Positions 34,343-44,713 of a DNA stretch of 64,000 bases are shown in pieces; the first letter of the stretch is position 1, and each line of letters starts with the position of its first letter. A model generated the notes under the pieces. It was given only the letters and a program-made list of their open reading frames with translations, made no database searches and was not told the origin of the DNA. The translations under genes were made by a program, and so were the position numbers. Source of the stretch: Portulaca oleracea (taxonomy: Eukaryota; Streptophyta; Magnoliopsida; Caryophyllales; Portulacaceae); the NCBI GenBank assembly GCA_029582165.1, contig CM055868.1, forward strand, positions 23,435,891 to 23,499,890, read 5' to 3'.

Positions 34343-34720
34343 TGATAAATAATTGATGGCCTTATGCATCAATGTCAACCATGGAGACATCTAATACTCA
34401 CCTAGAATAAAGAAGAGCTCAAGTCTCTCATATATCTCTATACTTGGAAGGGATCAACTCATGTGATCGTATATTTTTGCTCCTTAATTCAAGAACCATG
34501 AAGCTATCATACAACTTATCCTAGAGAGGATTAATCTACATTCGAAGAGCTTTCATATGGTTCAAGAATCTTTAAGTTCGGATGAGAATCCAAGGAGTTA
34601 TTCATATTTGTAATATAGTTTAGTACATTGTTTTCTTTATGTTGTAAGCATTAGGAAGAATGATGTAAGCTTTTAAGGGGCCTAATCTTGGAAAGGGGTC
34701 ACGCCTAACGGGAGTTCTCT
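34343..34720 (+). repeat. E LTR fragment (first part)
   Basis: Follows the E LTR from its start (with a small deletion in TGATGCATAA) to CACGCCTAACGGGAG, then meets the next E LTR start directly. Confidence 0.82.
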
Positions 34721-35612
34721 TATGCATAATTGATGGCCTTATGCATCAAGGTCATCCATGGAGACATCTAATACTCACCTAGAAGAAAGAAGAGCTCAAG
34801 TCTCTCATATATCTCTCTACTTGGAAGGGATCAACTCATGTGATCGTATATTTTTGCTCCTTAATTCAAGGACCATGAAGCTATCATAGAAGTCATCCTA
34901 GAGAGGATTAATCTACATTCCAAGAGCTTTCATATGGTTCAAGAATCTTTAAGTTTGGATGAGAATCCAAGGAGTTATCCACATTTGTAATATAGCTTAG
35001 TACATTGTTTTCTTTATGATGTAAGCATTAGGAAGAATGATGTAAGCCCTTAAGGGGCCTAATCTTGGAAAGGGGTCACGCCTAAGGGGAGGTCTCCTAC
35101 TATAAATCCCCCCTAGGGGTGCCTTGTAAACATACCTCATATTTATACATTCAATACAATGTCTAAAGTTGATGCTTTAGTTTCTCTCTAGTTTTGGCTA
35201 GATCAACGATTTCCACTCTAGGATTTCGTTTCAAATCTTCTCTTCTAATCCAAGATTGAGCATTCTTGGGTGGTGAAAGGAGGAGTAGGAGCTCTTGAAG
35301 ATTGTGGTGTGGCTGTATCAATCCAAGGAGTTTCGTTGCTCATTCTATCAAGTTGTTCTCGTTTGGTTCATCATTTGTAAGTCCATTTGATTCTCGTTTG
35401 TTTTGCTATTTTGGGAATTCACTTCATTGTCTTGAACTTCATGTTTTGAACTCACAAATCAGCCTTTGAATCATCTAAATCATTCGGCCATAGTTTCCTA
35501 AAATTGTTCTTTGAATCGTTCATCTTTGAATCAACTAGTGCAAGTTCTTACTTGTGATATGATCCTTGTTCTTTCTTGGCATTTTGGTTGTCTTGTGATC
35601 CATTATGCATCA
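34721..35612 (+). repeat. E LTR 1 (5' LTR of unit E1)
   Basis: About 892 bp, full length except that the first two bases read TT instead of TG. It contains TATA (CTACTATAAATCCCCCCTAGG) near 35098 and ends TTATGCATCA at 35612. Confidence 0.9.
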
Positions 35613-35615
35613 ATT

Positions 35616-35628
35616 TGGTATCAGAGCC
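35616..35628 (+). other. E1 primer binding site (intact)
   Basis: TGGTATCAGAGCC, 3 bp after LTR 1. Confidence 0.9.
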
Positions 35629-35855
35629 ATGTTTAGTTGAATCTCCTTTGTTTCTTGCATGAATCTTGGACCTTGTTTCATCATATAATCACGTAAACAT
35701 TGTCCAACCACACGCCATTTTGATAGTTCTTCCAAGAACTCATCAAGAACTCATCAAGAACCCATAGCTCCACAAAGAACCCTCGTCCTAAACACATACC
35801 TAACCAAAATCCGTCCCATTCCCTCGTGAGTTCAATTGACATCAAGTTGAATCCA

Positions 35856-36863
35856 ATGGCAGACGATGAATCTAATGAGGTTGATGAACTAAGGCAACAA
35901 GTAGCATATTTGCGTATACAATTGGGTAAAAAAATGGAAGAAAACAAAATGCTACGTGAAGGGTCCATACGTGATGGTGTTTCGTCACATGGTGAAAGTA
36001 GTTCGAAGTCTAAAAGGCATTTTTGTTTGGATTTTAAAATTGAAGTTCCTGAATTTGATGGTAGCTTAAATGTAGAAGAATATCTTGATTGGATACATAC
36101 GGTTGAACGTGTTTTTGAGTTGAAAGATTGTAGTGATGAGCTCAACGTTGCTTTGAAATTAAGAAAACATGCTTCTATTTGGTGGACTAACCTTCAAAAG
36201 AAGAGAGTTGCAAAAGGGAAAGAAAAGATCCGTTCTTGGGATAAGATGAAGTCAAAGTTGCAATCCAAGTTCCTTCCCCAATCATACGTCCACGACAACT
36301 ACTACAAGCTGCAAAAGCTTGTCCAAGGCTCTAAATCGGTCGAAGAATACACAAGGGAGTTTGAACACCTCCTTTGGCGTTGTGATCTCAAGGAGAAGGA
36401 ACCAAAAATTCTGGTACGTTACTTGATTGGTTTGAATGATTGGATACGTCATACAGTTGAATTACATTCATATGAATCCCTTGATGAGCTAAGTAACTAG
36501 GCTATGAAAGTGGAAAGACAAAGGAAGAAAAGGGCCAAGGAACCTCAAAGAACATACCAAAACCCATCCAAACCCTAGACCCCACTCCCTTACTCTCAAA
36601 CACAATCAAAAGCTCCACAAAATCAGCCCCCATCCTCCCTTAAACCCTACGCCAAACCCACATTAAACCAGCCACAAAATCCCCCATCCAAAACCCAAGT
36701 CCAAGAACCAAGGACATTAGCTCCAAGAAGGTGTTTTTGATGCCAAGGATTGGGACATTATGCTTCGGAGTGTCCAAACAAGCGAGTAGTGTCTTTGGTG
36801 GAATACAAAGTGCTTTATATGAAGAGCCGGAGTATGAGAAAGAAGAAGAAGAAGCTAGGGTTG
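35856..36863 (+). pseudogene. E1 gag (stops at 36498, 36576, 36738)
   Basis: Starts at ATG 35856 (MADDESNEVDELRQQ). Capsid landmarks as in family C: EVPEFDGSLNVEEYLDW, ASIWWTNLQKK, FLPQSYVHDNYYKLQ, EEYTREFEHLLWR. A 9-bp in-frame deletion removes three residues near 36149. In-frame stops: TAG 36498, TAG 36576 and TGA 36738 (the last replaces CGA in the zinc knuckle), plus a 1-bp loss near 36810. A solo F LTR interrupts it at 36864; the coding sequence resumes at 37735. Confidence 0.85.
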
Positions 36864-37729
36864 TGATGCATAATGAATCAAACAAATCCATTATACACGA
36901 ATTGGAGAAAGGATCGTTCACAAGTAAGAACTTGTGATTGTTGATTTCTCAAAGAAACGTATGAAACGAGGGAATTTGGAATGAAATGGATGGCTATGGA
37001 CGAGAGTTCTAATGCATATGACTAAAATGACAATCAAGAGAAACAAAGACAAAGCCAAGATCATACCAATGGTGAAGAGTACTCGTCAAAAGCGAAGAAC
37101 AATGATAGAAATGGCAATGGAAACCTTCTTGATTGATAAAGACACACCACAATCAAGATGATATCCAACTCCTCCTTTGCACCATCCAAGATTGCTCCCT
37201 CTTGGACTAGAAGAGAAGATTCACGTCGAATCCCCCTCAAGGAATCCGAAACTAGCAAAACAATGCTAAAACTAAAGCATGACAACTTTAGAGAGAATTT
37301 GTGTTTATTATTCAATTGTATGAGATGATGAAATGAAGCACCCTAAGGGGTCTATTTATACTACTTGGAGAGCCCCTTAGACGTGTTCATTTCAAGAAAG
37401 AGAGGCCTTTTGGCTTACATCATCAACTACAAGAGTGACATCATAAAGAAACTAATACACTTCACTAGAATACATTTGATCATAACTCTCTCAATTCTCA
37501 TCCGATCTTCAAGATTCTTGTATCACTTGAAAGCTCTTGGAGAGTAGATCAAATCACCCTTGGATGTCTTTTATGATAGAATCAAGGATTTTGAGATATA
37601 GAAGAAACCATCAACCCTTCACTTGGAAAATGAGTTGGACGTGTATTACCCATGATCTCTTCAAGCTCTTTTGAGATGATGTCAAGCTTTTGATGCTCAT
37701 GATGGAGATTTGAGAGTAAATCTACATCA
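36864..37729 (-). mobile_element. Solo LTR, family F, in E1 gag
   Basis: 866 bp. The minus strand starts TGATGTAGATTTACTC and ends TTATGCATCA. Perfect TSD GGTTG (36859-36863, 37730-37734). TATA (minus strand TATAAATAGACC) near 37344-37355. With no interior, it is the product of LTR-LTR recombination. Its first 148 bases keep an open integrase-tail frame. Confidence 0.93.
37582..37729 (-). CDS. Integrase C-terminal tail encoded in F LTR (partial)
   Basis: Reading from the LTR start in the phase of the C integrase (the first T completes an AAT codon), the frame is open for 48 codons and stops at 37582. That gives a 49-residue tail, exactly the length in C and D. Shared with C: ND at the start, E12, then near the end a GL pair and SS.SQ at positions 43-47. 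The integrase body is absent because this is a solo LTR. Confidence 0.5.
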
Positions 37730-37734
37730 GGTTG

Positions 37735-38135
37735 ACGCCAAAGATGAGGAGGACGTAGTACAAGAATATGTGGAAGAGCCGGATGAAGGAGAACTACTTG
37801 TGGTAGAAAGGGCCTTGAATATCACAAATGTGCCGAAAGATCAACTACAAAGAGAAGCAATTTTTCGCTCTCGTTGTACCATCCAAGGGAGAGTATGCTC
37901 CTTGATCATAGATGGAGGAAGTTGCACCAATGCCGCCTCTACAACAATGGTGAAGAAGTTGCAAATGGAGATTAGCCCACATCCCACACCCTACACAATA
38001 CAATGGCTAAACCTTGGGCAAGGCATTCGTATGGATCAACGAGTTTTGGTGAGTCTTTCAATTGGAAAGAATTATCAAGATTCATTGTGGTGTGATATAG
38101 TTCCCATGGATACTTGTCATGTTTTACTGGGAAGA
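37735..38135 (+). pseudogene. E1 acidic linker and protease
   Basis: Continuation of E1 gag after the F solo LTR: acidic linker (EEDVVQEYVEEPDEGELL), retropepsin-type active site (DGGSCTNAAS), SLSIGKNYQDSLWC and MDTCHVLLGR, then cut by C3 at TSD GAAGA. The frame is open here. Protease would cleave the E Gag polyprotein, so E can in principle process its own Gag but cannot copy or integrate its genome. Confidence 0.82.
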
Positions 38136-38977
38136 TGATGCATATCATACTTCAATGCATCAAGAGGAAGCCCTAAAGGACCTTACCAGTCTGCTACAAA
38201 TTGTTTCAAGTGGTTTCTCACATGACATCGCGAATATCTCCAAAACTAAGGGACTTTTGAGCTCCTTATCTCAAGAGTCTTGAAGTTCTCATTTAGCTAT
38301 GTGGAAGGGTTATTCTTTATGTACATTTTGGTTTTTGAATCTTTAGTATTGGAGTTGTATTTTAGGAGATATTGTATTTTCTTTAAAGTGATGTAATGTG
38401 TGAGAGGGATGATGTAAGCCCTAAAGGGTCCCTTCTTTGTTGTAGGTGACGCCTAAGGGGAGGTCTTGTACTATAAATACCCCCCTAGGGGTGCCTTGTA
38501 AAACATATATTCAATCATATTGATAATAAACACAAATCTCTCTAAAGTTGATGCTTTAGTTTCTCTCTCTAGTTTTGGCTAGAAAACGAATTACCTTTGG
38601 GTTTTTCGTGTGAATCTTCTCTTCTAATCCAAGATTGAGCATTCTTGGGTGGTGAAAGGAGGAGTAGGAACTCTTGAAGATTGTGGTGTGGCTGTATCAA
38701 TCCGAGGAGTTTCGTTGCTCATTCTATCAAGGTGACCATGTTCAGTTCGTCATTCAAAGGTCCTTTCTGGTTCTCGCTTGTTTTTGCTAATTGAGAATTC
38801 GCTTGATTGTCTTGAACGCCATTGTTGAGAACTCACGAATCAGCCTTGAATCTTCTAAATCGTTCGTTCCTAGTTTCTTAAAATTGTCCTAGTTCGTTCC
38901 TAGTGCAAGTTCTTACTTGTGATATGATCCTTGTTCTTTCTTGGCATTTTGGCTGTCTTGTGATCCATTATGCATCA
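38136..38977 (+). repeat. C3 5' LTR
   Basis: 842 bp; TATAAATA at 38472-38479 followed by CCCCCTAGGGGTGCC. It has a short deletion near 38890 (TCGTTCCTAGTGCAAG) absent from the other C LTRs. Confidence 0.93.
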
Positions 38978-38980
38978 ATT

Positions 38981-38993
38981 TGGTATCAGAGCC
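38981..38993 (+). other. C3 primer binding site
   Basis: TGGTATCAGAGCC, 3 bp inside the 5' LTR. Confidence 0.9.
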
Positions 38994-39222
38994 ACGTTTA
39001 GTTGATTCTCCTTTGTTTCTTGCATGAATCTTGGACCTTGTTTCATCATATAATCACATAAACATTGTCCAACCACACGCCTTTTTGATAGTTCTTCCAA
39101 GAGCTCATCAAGAACTCATAAAGAACCCATAGCTCCTCAAAGAACCCTCGTCCTAAACACATACCTAACCAAAATCCGTCCCATTTCCCTCGTGAGTTCA
39201 TATGACATCAAGTTGATTTCTA

Positions 39223-40140
39223 ATGGCAAACGATGAATCTAAATCAAATGAGGTTTATGAACTCGAGCAACAAATAGCATTTTTGCGTGTGCAATTGAGT
39301 AAACAAATGGAAGAAAACAAAATGCTACGTGAAGGGTCCATACGTGATGGTGTTTCGTCACATGGTGAAGGTAGTTCAAAAAAGGCATGAACGTTTGGAT
39401 TTTAAAGTTGAAGTTCCTGAATTTGATGGTAGTTTAAATGTAGAAGATTATCTTGATTGGATACATACCGTTGCACGTGTCTTTGAGTTGAAAGAATGTA
39501 GTGATGATCTCAAAGTGAAGTATGTGGCCTTGAAATTAAGAAAGCATGCTAGTATTTGGTGGACTAACCTTCAAAAGAAGAGAGTTGCAAAAGGGAAAGA
39601 AAAGATCCGTTCTTGGGATAAGATGAAGTCAAAGTTGCAATCCAAGTTCCTTCCCCAATCATACGTTGAAGACAACTACTACAAGTTGCAAAAGCTTGTC
39701 CAAGGCTCTAAATCGGTGGAAGAATACACAAGGGAGTTTGAACATCTCCTTTGGCGTTGTGATCTGAAGGAGAAGGAACCACAAATTCTGGTACGTTACT
39801 TGATTGGTTTGAATGATTGGATACGTCATATAGTTGAATTACATTCATATGAATCTCTTGATGAGCTAAGTAACTTGGCTATGAAAGTGGAAAGGCAAAG
39901 GAAGGAAAGGGCCAAAGAACCGCAAAGGACATACCAAACCCAGCCAAACCCTATACCCAACGTCCTTACCCTCAAACACAATCAAAAGCTCCACAAAATC
40001 AGCCCCCATCCTCCCTTAAACCCTACGCCAAACCTACATTAAACCAGCCACAAAATCCGCCATCCAAAACCCAAGTCCAAGAACCAAGGACATTACGACC
40101 AAGAAGATGTTTTAGGTGCCAAGGATTGGGTCATATTGCA
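39223..40140 (+). pseudogene. C3 gag (two frameshifts)
   Basis: Starts at ATG 39223 (MANDESKSNEVYELEQQ, same start as C1 and C2). A short deletion near 39378 (GTAGTTCAAAAAAGG) breaks the frame; the capsid region then continues in another phase to 40042 (EVPEFDGSLNVEDYLDW through MKVERQRKERAKEPQ). A second deletion in the Pro-rich linker near 39945 shifts to the phase that encodes the zinc knuckle and pol. All domains remain recognisable. Confidence 0.87.
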
Positions 40141-42237
40141 TCCGAATGTCCTAACAAGCGCACGGTTTCTCTTGTTGAATATCAAAGTGCTTTGTTTGTT
40201 GAACCAAGCTTGTATGAAAGTGAACATGAAGTGGAACCTTGTGAGGTTGCCGAAAATGAGGAGGATAATGATGAGGAGGTTGAGCAAGCGGATGAAGGCG
40301 AATTGTTGGTGCTTAGAAGGCCGTTAAGTGTGGCTTCTACCCCAAATGACAAGGAGCAACGAGAGAACATATTCCATACTAGGTGTACCGTTCAAGGGAA
40401 GGTATGCTCTCTTATAATTGATGGTGGTAGTTGTACTAATGCCGCCTCTACTACAATGGTAGAAAAGCTGAATTTGGATGTAAGTTCTCACCCATCTCCT
40501 TATAATATTCAATGGTTAAGCCATGGGAAGGGCATTAGAGTTGATAAACGTGTATTAGTCTCATTGTCCATTGGGAAGAATTATAAAGATGATGTATGGT
40601 GTGATGTAATACCCATGGATGCTTGTCATATTTTGTTTGGTAGACCGTGGCTTTTTGATAGGTATGTAACTCATGATGGAAGATTGAATACCTACTCATT
40701 CGTCATCAACAAGAAGAAGATTACATTGGCTCCATTGCCCCCTTCTTCTATTCGGCCTCCACCAACAAAAGAGAAAGAAAGGGAGACTAACATTGTATCT
40801 TTACTAAAGGCGGAACAACATGAATTCTATGAGCATAAAGAGTTGATATTGGCGAATATCCAAGAAGAACAAGCTTCCCCAACTCATGAACATCCTCGGC
40901 TCTCACCTTTGATGAAGAGATTTGGTCATTTGTTTCCAAAAGAAATGCCCCAAGGATTGCCACCAAGAAGGGACATTGAACACAAGATTGATCTAATACC
41001 GGGTGCAACCTTGCCAAATAAGCAAGCCTACCGAATGAACCCCAAAGAATCCCATGAGGTTCAAAGGCAAGTTGATGAGCTACTCCAAAAGGGTTTTATT
41101 CGTCCAAGCATGAGTCCATGTGCCGTCCCAGTGTTACTAGTTCCAAAGAAAGATGGTACCCAACGTATGTGCATGGATTGTAGGTCCATCAACAAAATCA
41201 CCATCAAATATCGTTTCCCCATTCCACGTTTGGAGGATCTCCTTGATGAACTTTATGGAAGTGTTGTGTTTTCAAAGATTGATTTGAAGAGTGGATATCA
41301 TCAAATCCGCATATGTGAAGGAGACGAATGGAAAACGGCATTCAAAACGAAGGAAGGTCTATATGAATGGTTAGTAATGCCCTTTGGTCTAACAAATGCT
41401 CCTTCTACTTTCATGAGGTTAATGAATCATGTATTGAAACCTTTGATTGGAAAGTGTGTTGTAGTATACTTTGATGACATACTTGTATATAGTAGAAGTG
41501 AGAATGACCATGTAAAGCACTTAGAGCTAGTTTTGTATATCTTGGAGAAAGAAAAGCTCTACGCCAACTTGGAGAAGTGCTCGTTCTTTTCACCCAAGGT
41601 CGTCTTCCTTGGATATGTGCTCTCCAAAAATGGGATTCAGGTAAACGAAGGAAAGGTCAAAGCTATCCAAGAATGGCCAACACCAACGAGTATACATGAG
41701 GTACGATCATTTCATGGATTAGCTTCATTTTATAGAAGGTTTATCAAGAATTTTTCTACTATTTTGGCTCCTATGACTGAGTTGTTGAAGCAAAAGGAGT
41801 TTACATGGAGCAAAAACGCTCAATTGGCGTTTGAAAGTATCAAAGAGAAGTTATGTAATGCACCTCTTCTAGCCTTGCCTTGTTTTGACAAAGTATTTGA
41901 AGTAGAAGTGGATGCTAGTGGAGTTGGCATTTATGCCGTCCTTACACAAGAGGGAAGGCCAATAGCCTACTTTAGCGAGAAGTTGAATGATGCCAAAAGG
42001 AAGTTTAGTACATATGATAAGGAGTTCTATGCCATTATAAGAGCTCTTGAGCATTGGAGGCATTATCTATTAAGTGGAGAGTTTATTCTACATAGTGATC
42101 ATGAAGCTCTCAAGTTTATCCAAGGCCAACACAAGCTTAACCCACGACATGCAAAATGGGTTGAATTTATGCAAGCTTTTCAGTTTGTGATCAAGCATAA
42201 GGCCGGGCATTTGAACAAGGGCGCCGATGCTCTATGA
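40126..42237 (+). CDS. C3 zinc knuckle-protease-RT-RNase H frame (703 codons)
   Basis: The longest intact pol frame in the window. Order: second half of the Gag zinc knuckle, acidic linker (residues 36-62), protease DGGSCTNAAS (99-108), RT with [13 protein letters not shown] (383-395), YFDD (448-451) and thumb, then RNase H with D in EVEVDAS (596), a YDKE motif (630-633) and HSDHEAL (656-662). It ends at a TGA (42235) replacing the Ser of ALSRR. Within RNase H a Gly is changed to Tyr (GVGIYAVL). The listed start is not an initiator: translation would come from the gag ATG, so this is part of a broken polyprotein. RT and RNase H make the cDNA in the cytoplasmic particle. Confidence 0.85.
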   Translation: MGHIASECPNKRTVSLVEYQSALFVEPSLYESEHEVEPCEVAENEEDNDEEVEQADEGELLVLRRPLSVASTPNDKEQRENIFHTRCTVQGKVCSLIIDGGSCTNAASTTMVEKLNLDVSSHPSPYNIQWLSHGKGIRVDKRVLVSLSIGKNYKDDVWCDVIPMDACHILFGRPWLFDRYVTHDGRLNTYSFVINKKKITLAPLPPSSIRPPPTKEKERETNIVSLLKAEQHEFYEHKELILANIQEEQASPTHEHPRLSPLMKRFGHLFPKEMPQGLPPRRDIEHKIDLIPGATLPNKQAYRMNPKESHEVQRQVDELLQKGFIRPSMSPCAVPVLLVPKKDGTQRMCMDCRSINKITIKYRFPIPRLEDLLDELYGSVVFSKIDLKSGYHQIRICEGDEWKTAFKTKEGLYEWLVMPFGLTNAPSTFMRLMNHVLKPLIGKCVVVYFDDILVYSRSENDHVKHLELVLYILEKEKLYANLEKCSFFSPKVVFLGYVLSKNGIQVNEGKVKAIQEWPTPTSIHEVRSFHGLASFYRRFIKNFSTILAPMTELLKQKEFTWSKNAQLAFESIKEKLCNAPLLALPCFDKVFEVEVDASGVGIYAVLTQEGRPIAYFSEKLNDAKRKFSTYDKEFYAIIRALEHWRHYLLSGEFILHSDHEALKFIQGQHKLNPRHAKWVEFMQAFQFVIKHKAGHLNKGADAL

Positions 42238-43421
42238 AGAAGGTACTTACTTACATATGTTCTTGATTCTAACGTTGCTGGATTTGAGCATATTAAGGAC
42301 TTATATCGAGATGATCAAGATTTCAAAGAAGTATATGAGTTGGCAAAGAAGCATCCCCATGAAATGTTTCATATCGAAGATGGTTTCTTATTCAAAGAAA
42401 ATCAATTGTGGGTCTCCCTCGAACTCAAAGAGGTAAGGATTCTATTATGGTGGTTGTAGATCGATTTTCAAAGATGGCGCATTTTGTACCTTGCAACACT
42501 ACATATGATGCTACGAAAGTTGCTACCTTATATTTTGATGAAATTGTGAAGTTGCATGGCATACCCAAGACTATGGTGAGTGATAGGGACTCTAAGTTTC
42601 TAAGTCACTTTTGGGTTACTCTTTGGAAGAAGATGGGAACAAGGCTCAAGTTTAGCACGGCTTGTCATCCACAAACGGATGGACAAACGGAGGTAGTCAA
42701 TCGAACCTTGGGAGCCTTGTTGAGGACATTGGTGAATAAAGAAAAGAAGAGTTGGGATACTTAGTTAAGCATTGCCGAGTTTGCTTATAATAGAAGTCCT
42801 AATCGTGCTATAAAGTTATCTCCATTTGAAGTTGTCTATGGAAGAAATCCTCTTAAACCCATGGATTTATCTCCTATCTCTACATCTACGAAGTTTAGTT
42901 TTGAAGCAAGTAAAAGAGTAGAGGAGATTAAGAAGTTACATGAGGAAGTTCGTGAGAAGATTAAGAGATACACTCAAAAGGTTGAAGAGAAAATGAATCA
43001 AAAGAGGAAAAGGGTTATATTCAAGCCTGGAGACTTGGTATGGTTACACTTGAAGAAAGAGAGATTTCCAAGTAAGAGAAAAGGGAAATTAAAACCGAGA
43101 GGTGAAGGTCCTTATGAGGTCTTAGAAAGACTTGGTGATAACGCTTATCGATTGAAGATGGAAGATGAGTATGAAGGAAGTTGTACTTTCAATGTGTGTG
43201 ATCTTAAGCCCTATTATAATGAAGATGAAGAAATTCCAAGTTTCAGGGCAAACTCTTTTCAAGAAAGGGAGAATGATGCATATCATACTTCAATGCATCA
43301 AGAGGAAGCCCTAAAGGACCTTACCAGTCTGCTACAAATTGTTTCAAGTGGTTTCTCACATGACATCGCAAATATCTCCAAAACTAAGGGACTTTTGAGC
43401 GCTTTATCTCAAGAGTCTTGA
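42238..43421 (+). pseudogene. C3 integrase (N-terminal deletion, one stop)
   Basis: After the TGA the frame reads ILRR-type linker to GFLFKEN; about 270 bp (HHCC zinc region and the first core Asp, relative to C2) are missing, and the sequence rejoins at [11 protein letters not shown] (42408). Second Asp (VSDRD) and Glu (TDGQTE) are present, and a TAG at 42762 follows. The rest (42765-43421) has GEGPYEVLERLGDNAYRL (GPY/F) and the tail, crossing the PPT and ending at 43421 inside the LTR. Not functional. Confidence 0.87.
43264..43273 (+). other. C3 polypurine tract
   Basis: AAAGGGAGAA directly before the 3' LTR; here it is also codons of the integrase frame (RE-N). Confidence 0.8.
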
Positions 43422-44096
43422 AGTTCTCATTTAGCTATGTGGAAAGGTTATTCTTTATGTACATTTTGGTTTTTGAATCTTTAGTATTGGAGTTGTATTT
43501 TCGGAGATATTGTATTTTCTTTGAAGTGATGTAATGTGTGAGAGGGATGATGTAAGCCCTAAAGGGTCCCTTCCTTGTTGTAGGTGACGCCTAAGGGGAG
43601 GTCTTCTACTATAAATACCCCCCTAGGGGTGCCTTGTAAAACATATATTCAATCATATTGATAATAAACACAAATCTCTCTAAAGTTTATGCTTTAGTTT
43701 CTCTCTCTAGTTTTGGCTAGAAAACGAATTACCTTTGGGTTTTTCGTGTGAAATCTTCTCTTCTAATCCAAGATTGAGCATTCTTGGGTGGTGAAAGGAG
43801 GAGTAGGAACTCTTGAAGATTGTGGTGTGGCTGTATCAATCCGAGGAGTTTCGTTGCTCATTCTATCAAGGTGACCTTGTTCAGTTCGTCATTCAAAGGT
43901 CCTTTCTGGTTCTCGCTTGTTTTTGCTAATTGAGAATTCGCTTGATTGTCTTGAATCTTCTAAATCGTTCGTTCCTAGTATCTTAAAATTGTCCTTGTTT
44001 CGTTCTTCTTTGAATCAACTAGTGCAAGTTCTTACTTGTGATATGATCCTTGTTCTTTCTTGGCATTTTGGCTGTCTTGTGATCCATTATGCATCA
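43274..44096 (+). repeat. C3 3' LTR
   Basis: 823 bp; lacks about 30 bp near 43950 that the other C LTRs have. The first 27 bp form a hairpin (arms TGATGCAT/ATGCATCA). Confidence 0.93.
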
Positions 44097-44671
44097 GAAG
44101 ACCATGGTTATATGATAGACATGTCATACATGATGGGAGGGCCAACACTTACACTCTCATCATCAACCAAAAGAGGATCACTTTGGCACCTCTTGATCCA
44201 CCATCTCGGCAAAAGGAGGAGAAACGTCATATTGTATCAAATATGAAGAAGGAATATCGAGGGAATAAAGAATATAAATATCCTATTCTAACACATTTGG
44301 AGAAGAATGAAACGGATCCAAGTATCCATCACATTTTGAAACTTCCCACGAAGCATATCATCCATGAGCATCCAAAAGATATCTACTTAGATCACTTGGT
44401 TGAAAGGCCAAAAATTCGAAAGGATGAAATAGCCCAAGTCATCAAGGTGCATTGTTTCATGCTAAATGACAAGGGTAAAGTGGTAAGAATAGACTTGGGA
44501 AGTGAGAAGCAACGTGAACAACCCACGTTCACGGTGAAGAAACGCCAGTCCAAGTCTTATGGTGTTCGAGAATTGACCGGAGGAAAGTTTAAAAAGTTCA
44601 TCAAAGGAATCTATGATGACTTCAAAGCTTTCAAGAAGAAAATCTTTGTGAAGAAGGCAAGTGAGAGTTGA
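44097..44671 (+). CDS. E1 protease end and lysine-rich C-terminal domain
   Basis: E1 resumes after C3. The residues after the TSD (PWLYDRHVIHDGRANTYTL) complete the protease. Then comes a 150-residue region with no pol similarity: a linker (EEKRHIVSNMKKEYRGNKE), the PKDIYLDHLVERPKIRKDE segment, AQVIKVHCFMLNDKGKVVR, and a basic end (GKFKKFIKGIYDDFKAFKKK, KKASES). The stop lies just before the hairpin and PPT. This is where RT would begin in an autonomous element. The domain is conserved in every E unit and in the reversed E-like element. Unknown function; the basic amphipathic end could bind RNA or particle components (guess). Confidence 0.7.
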
Positions 44672-44677
44672 TTTTCC

Positions 44678-44713
44678 AAAGTTTGAGGGCAAACTTTTTC
44701 AACCGGGGGTGTA
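44678..44713 (+). other. E pre-PPT hairpin and PPT
   Basis: AAAGTTTG/CAAACTTT perfect stem (44678-44685, 44690-44697), loop AGGG. PPT CCGGGGGTGTA (44703-44713) abuts LTR 2. The same block precedes each later E LTR. Confidence 0.75.

Larger units (their letters stand above)
38136..44096 (+). mobile_element. C3: gypsy element of family C, plus strand
   Basis: LTRs 38136-38977 and 43274-44096, TSD GAAGA (38131-38135, 44097-44101), PBS, gag, PR-RT-RH, IN, PPT. It is inserted in the protease region of E1. Damage: two gag frameshifts, a TGA near the RH-IN junction, a deletion of the integrase N-terminus and a TAG in the integrase core. Confidence 0.95.

Noticed and set aside
35681..36145. 154-codon minus-strand ORF, recurring opposite each E gag (also 52218-52682 and 61367-61831), as an antisense gene
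   Set aside because: Recurs because the sense gag recurs; serine-rich shadow of the Gag codons with no independent start context or domain.
43917..44246. 109-codon ORF across the C3 LTR end into E1
   Set aside because: It joins the LTR to the host element across the insertion junction; chance fusion, no conserved start.
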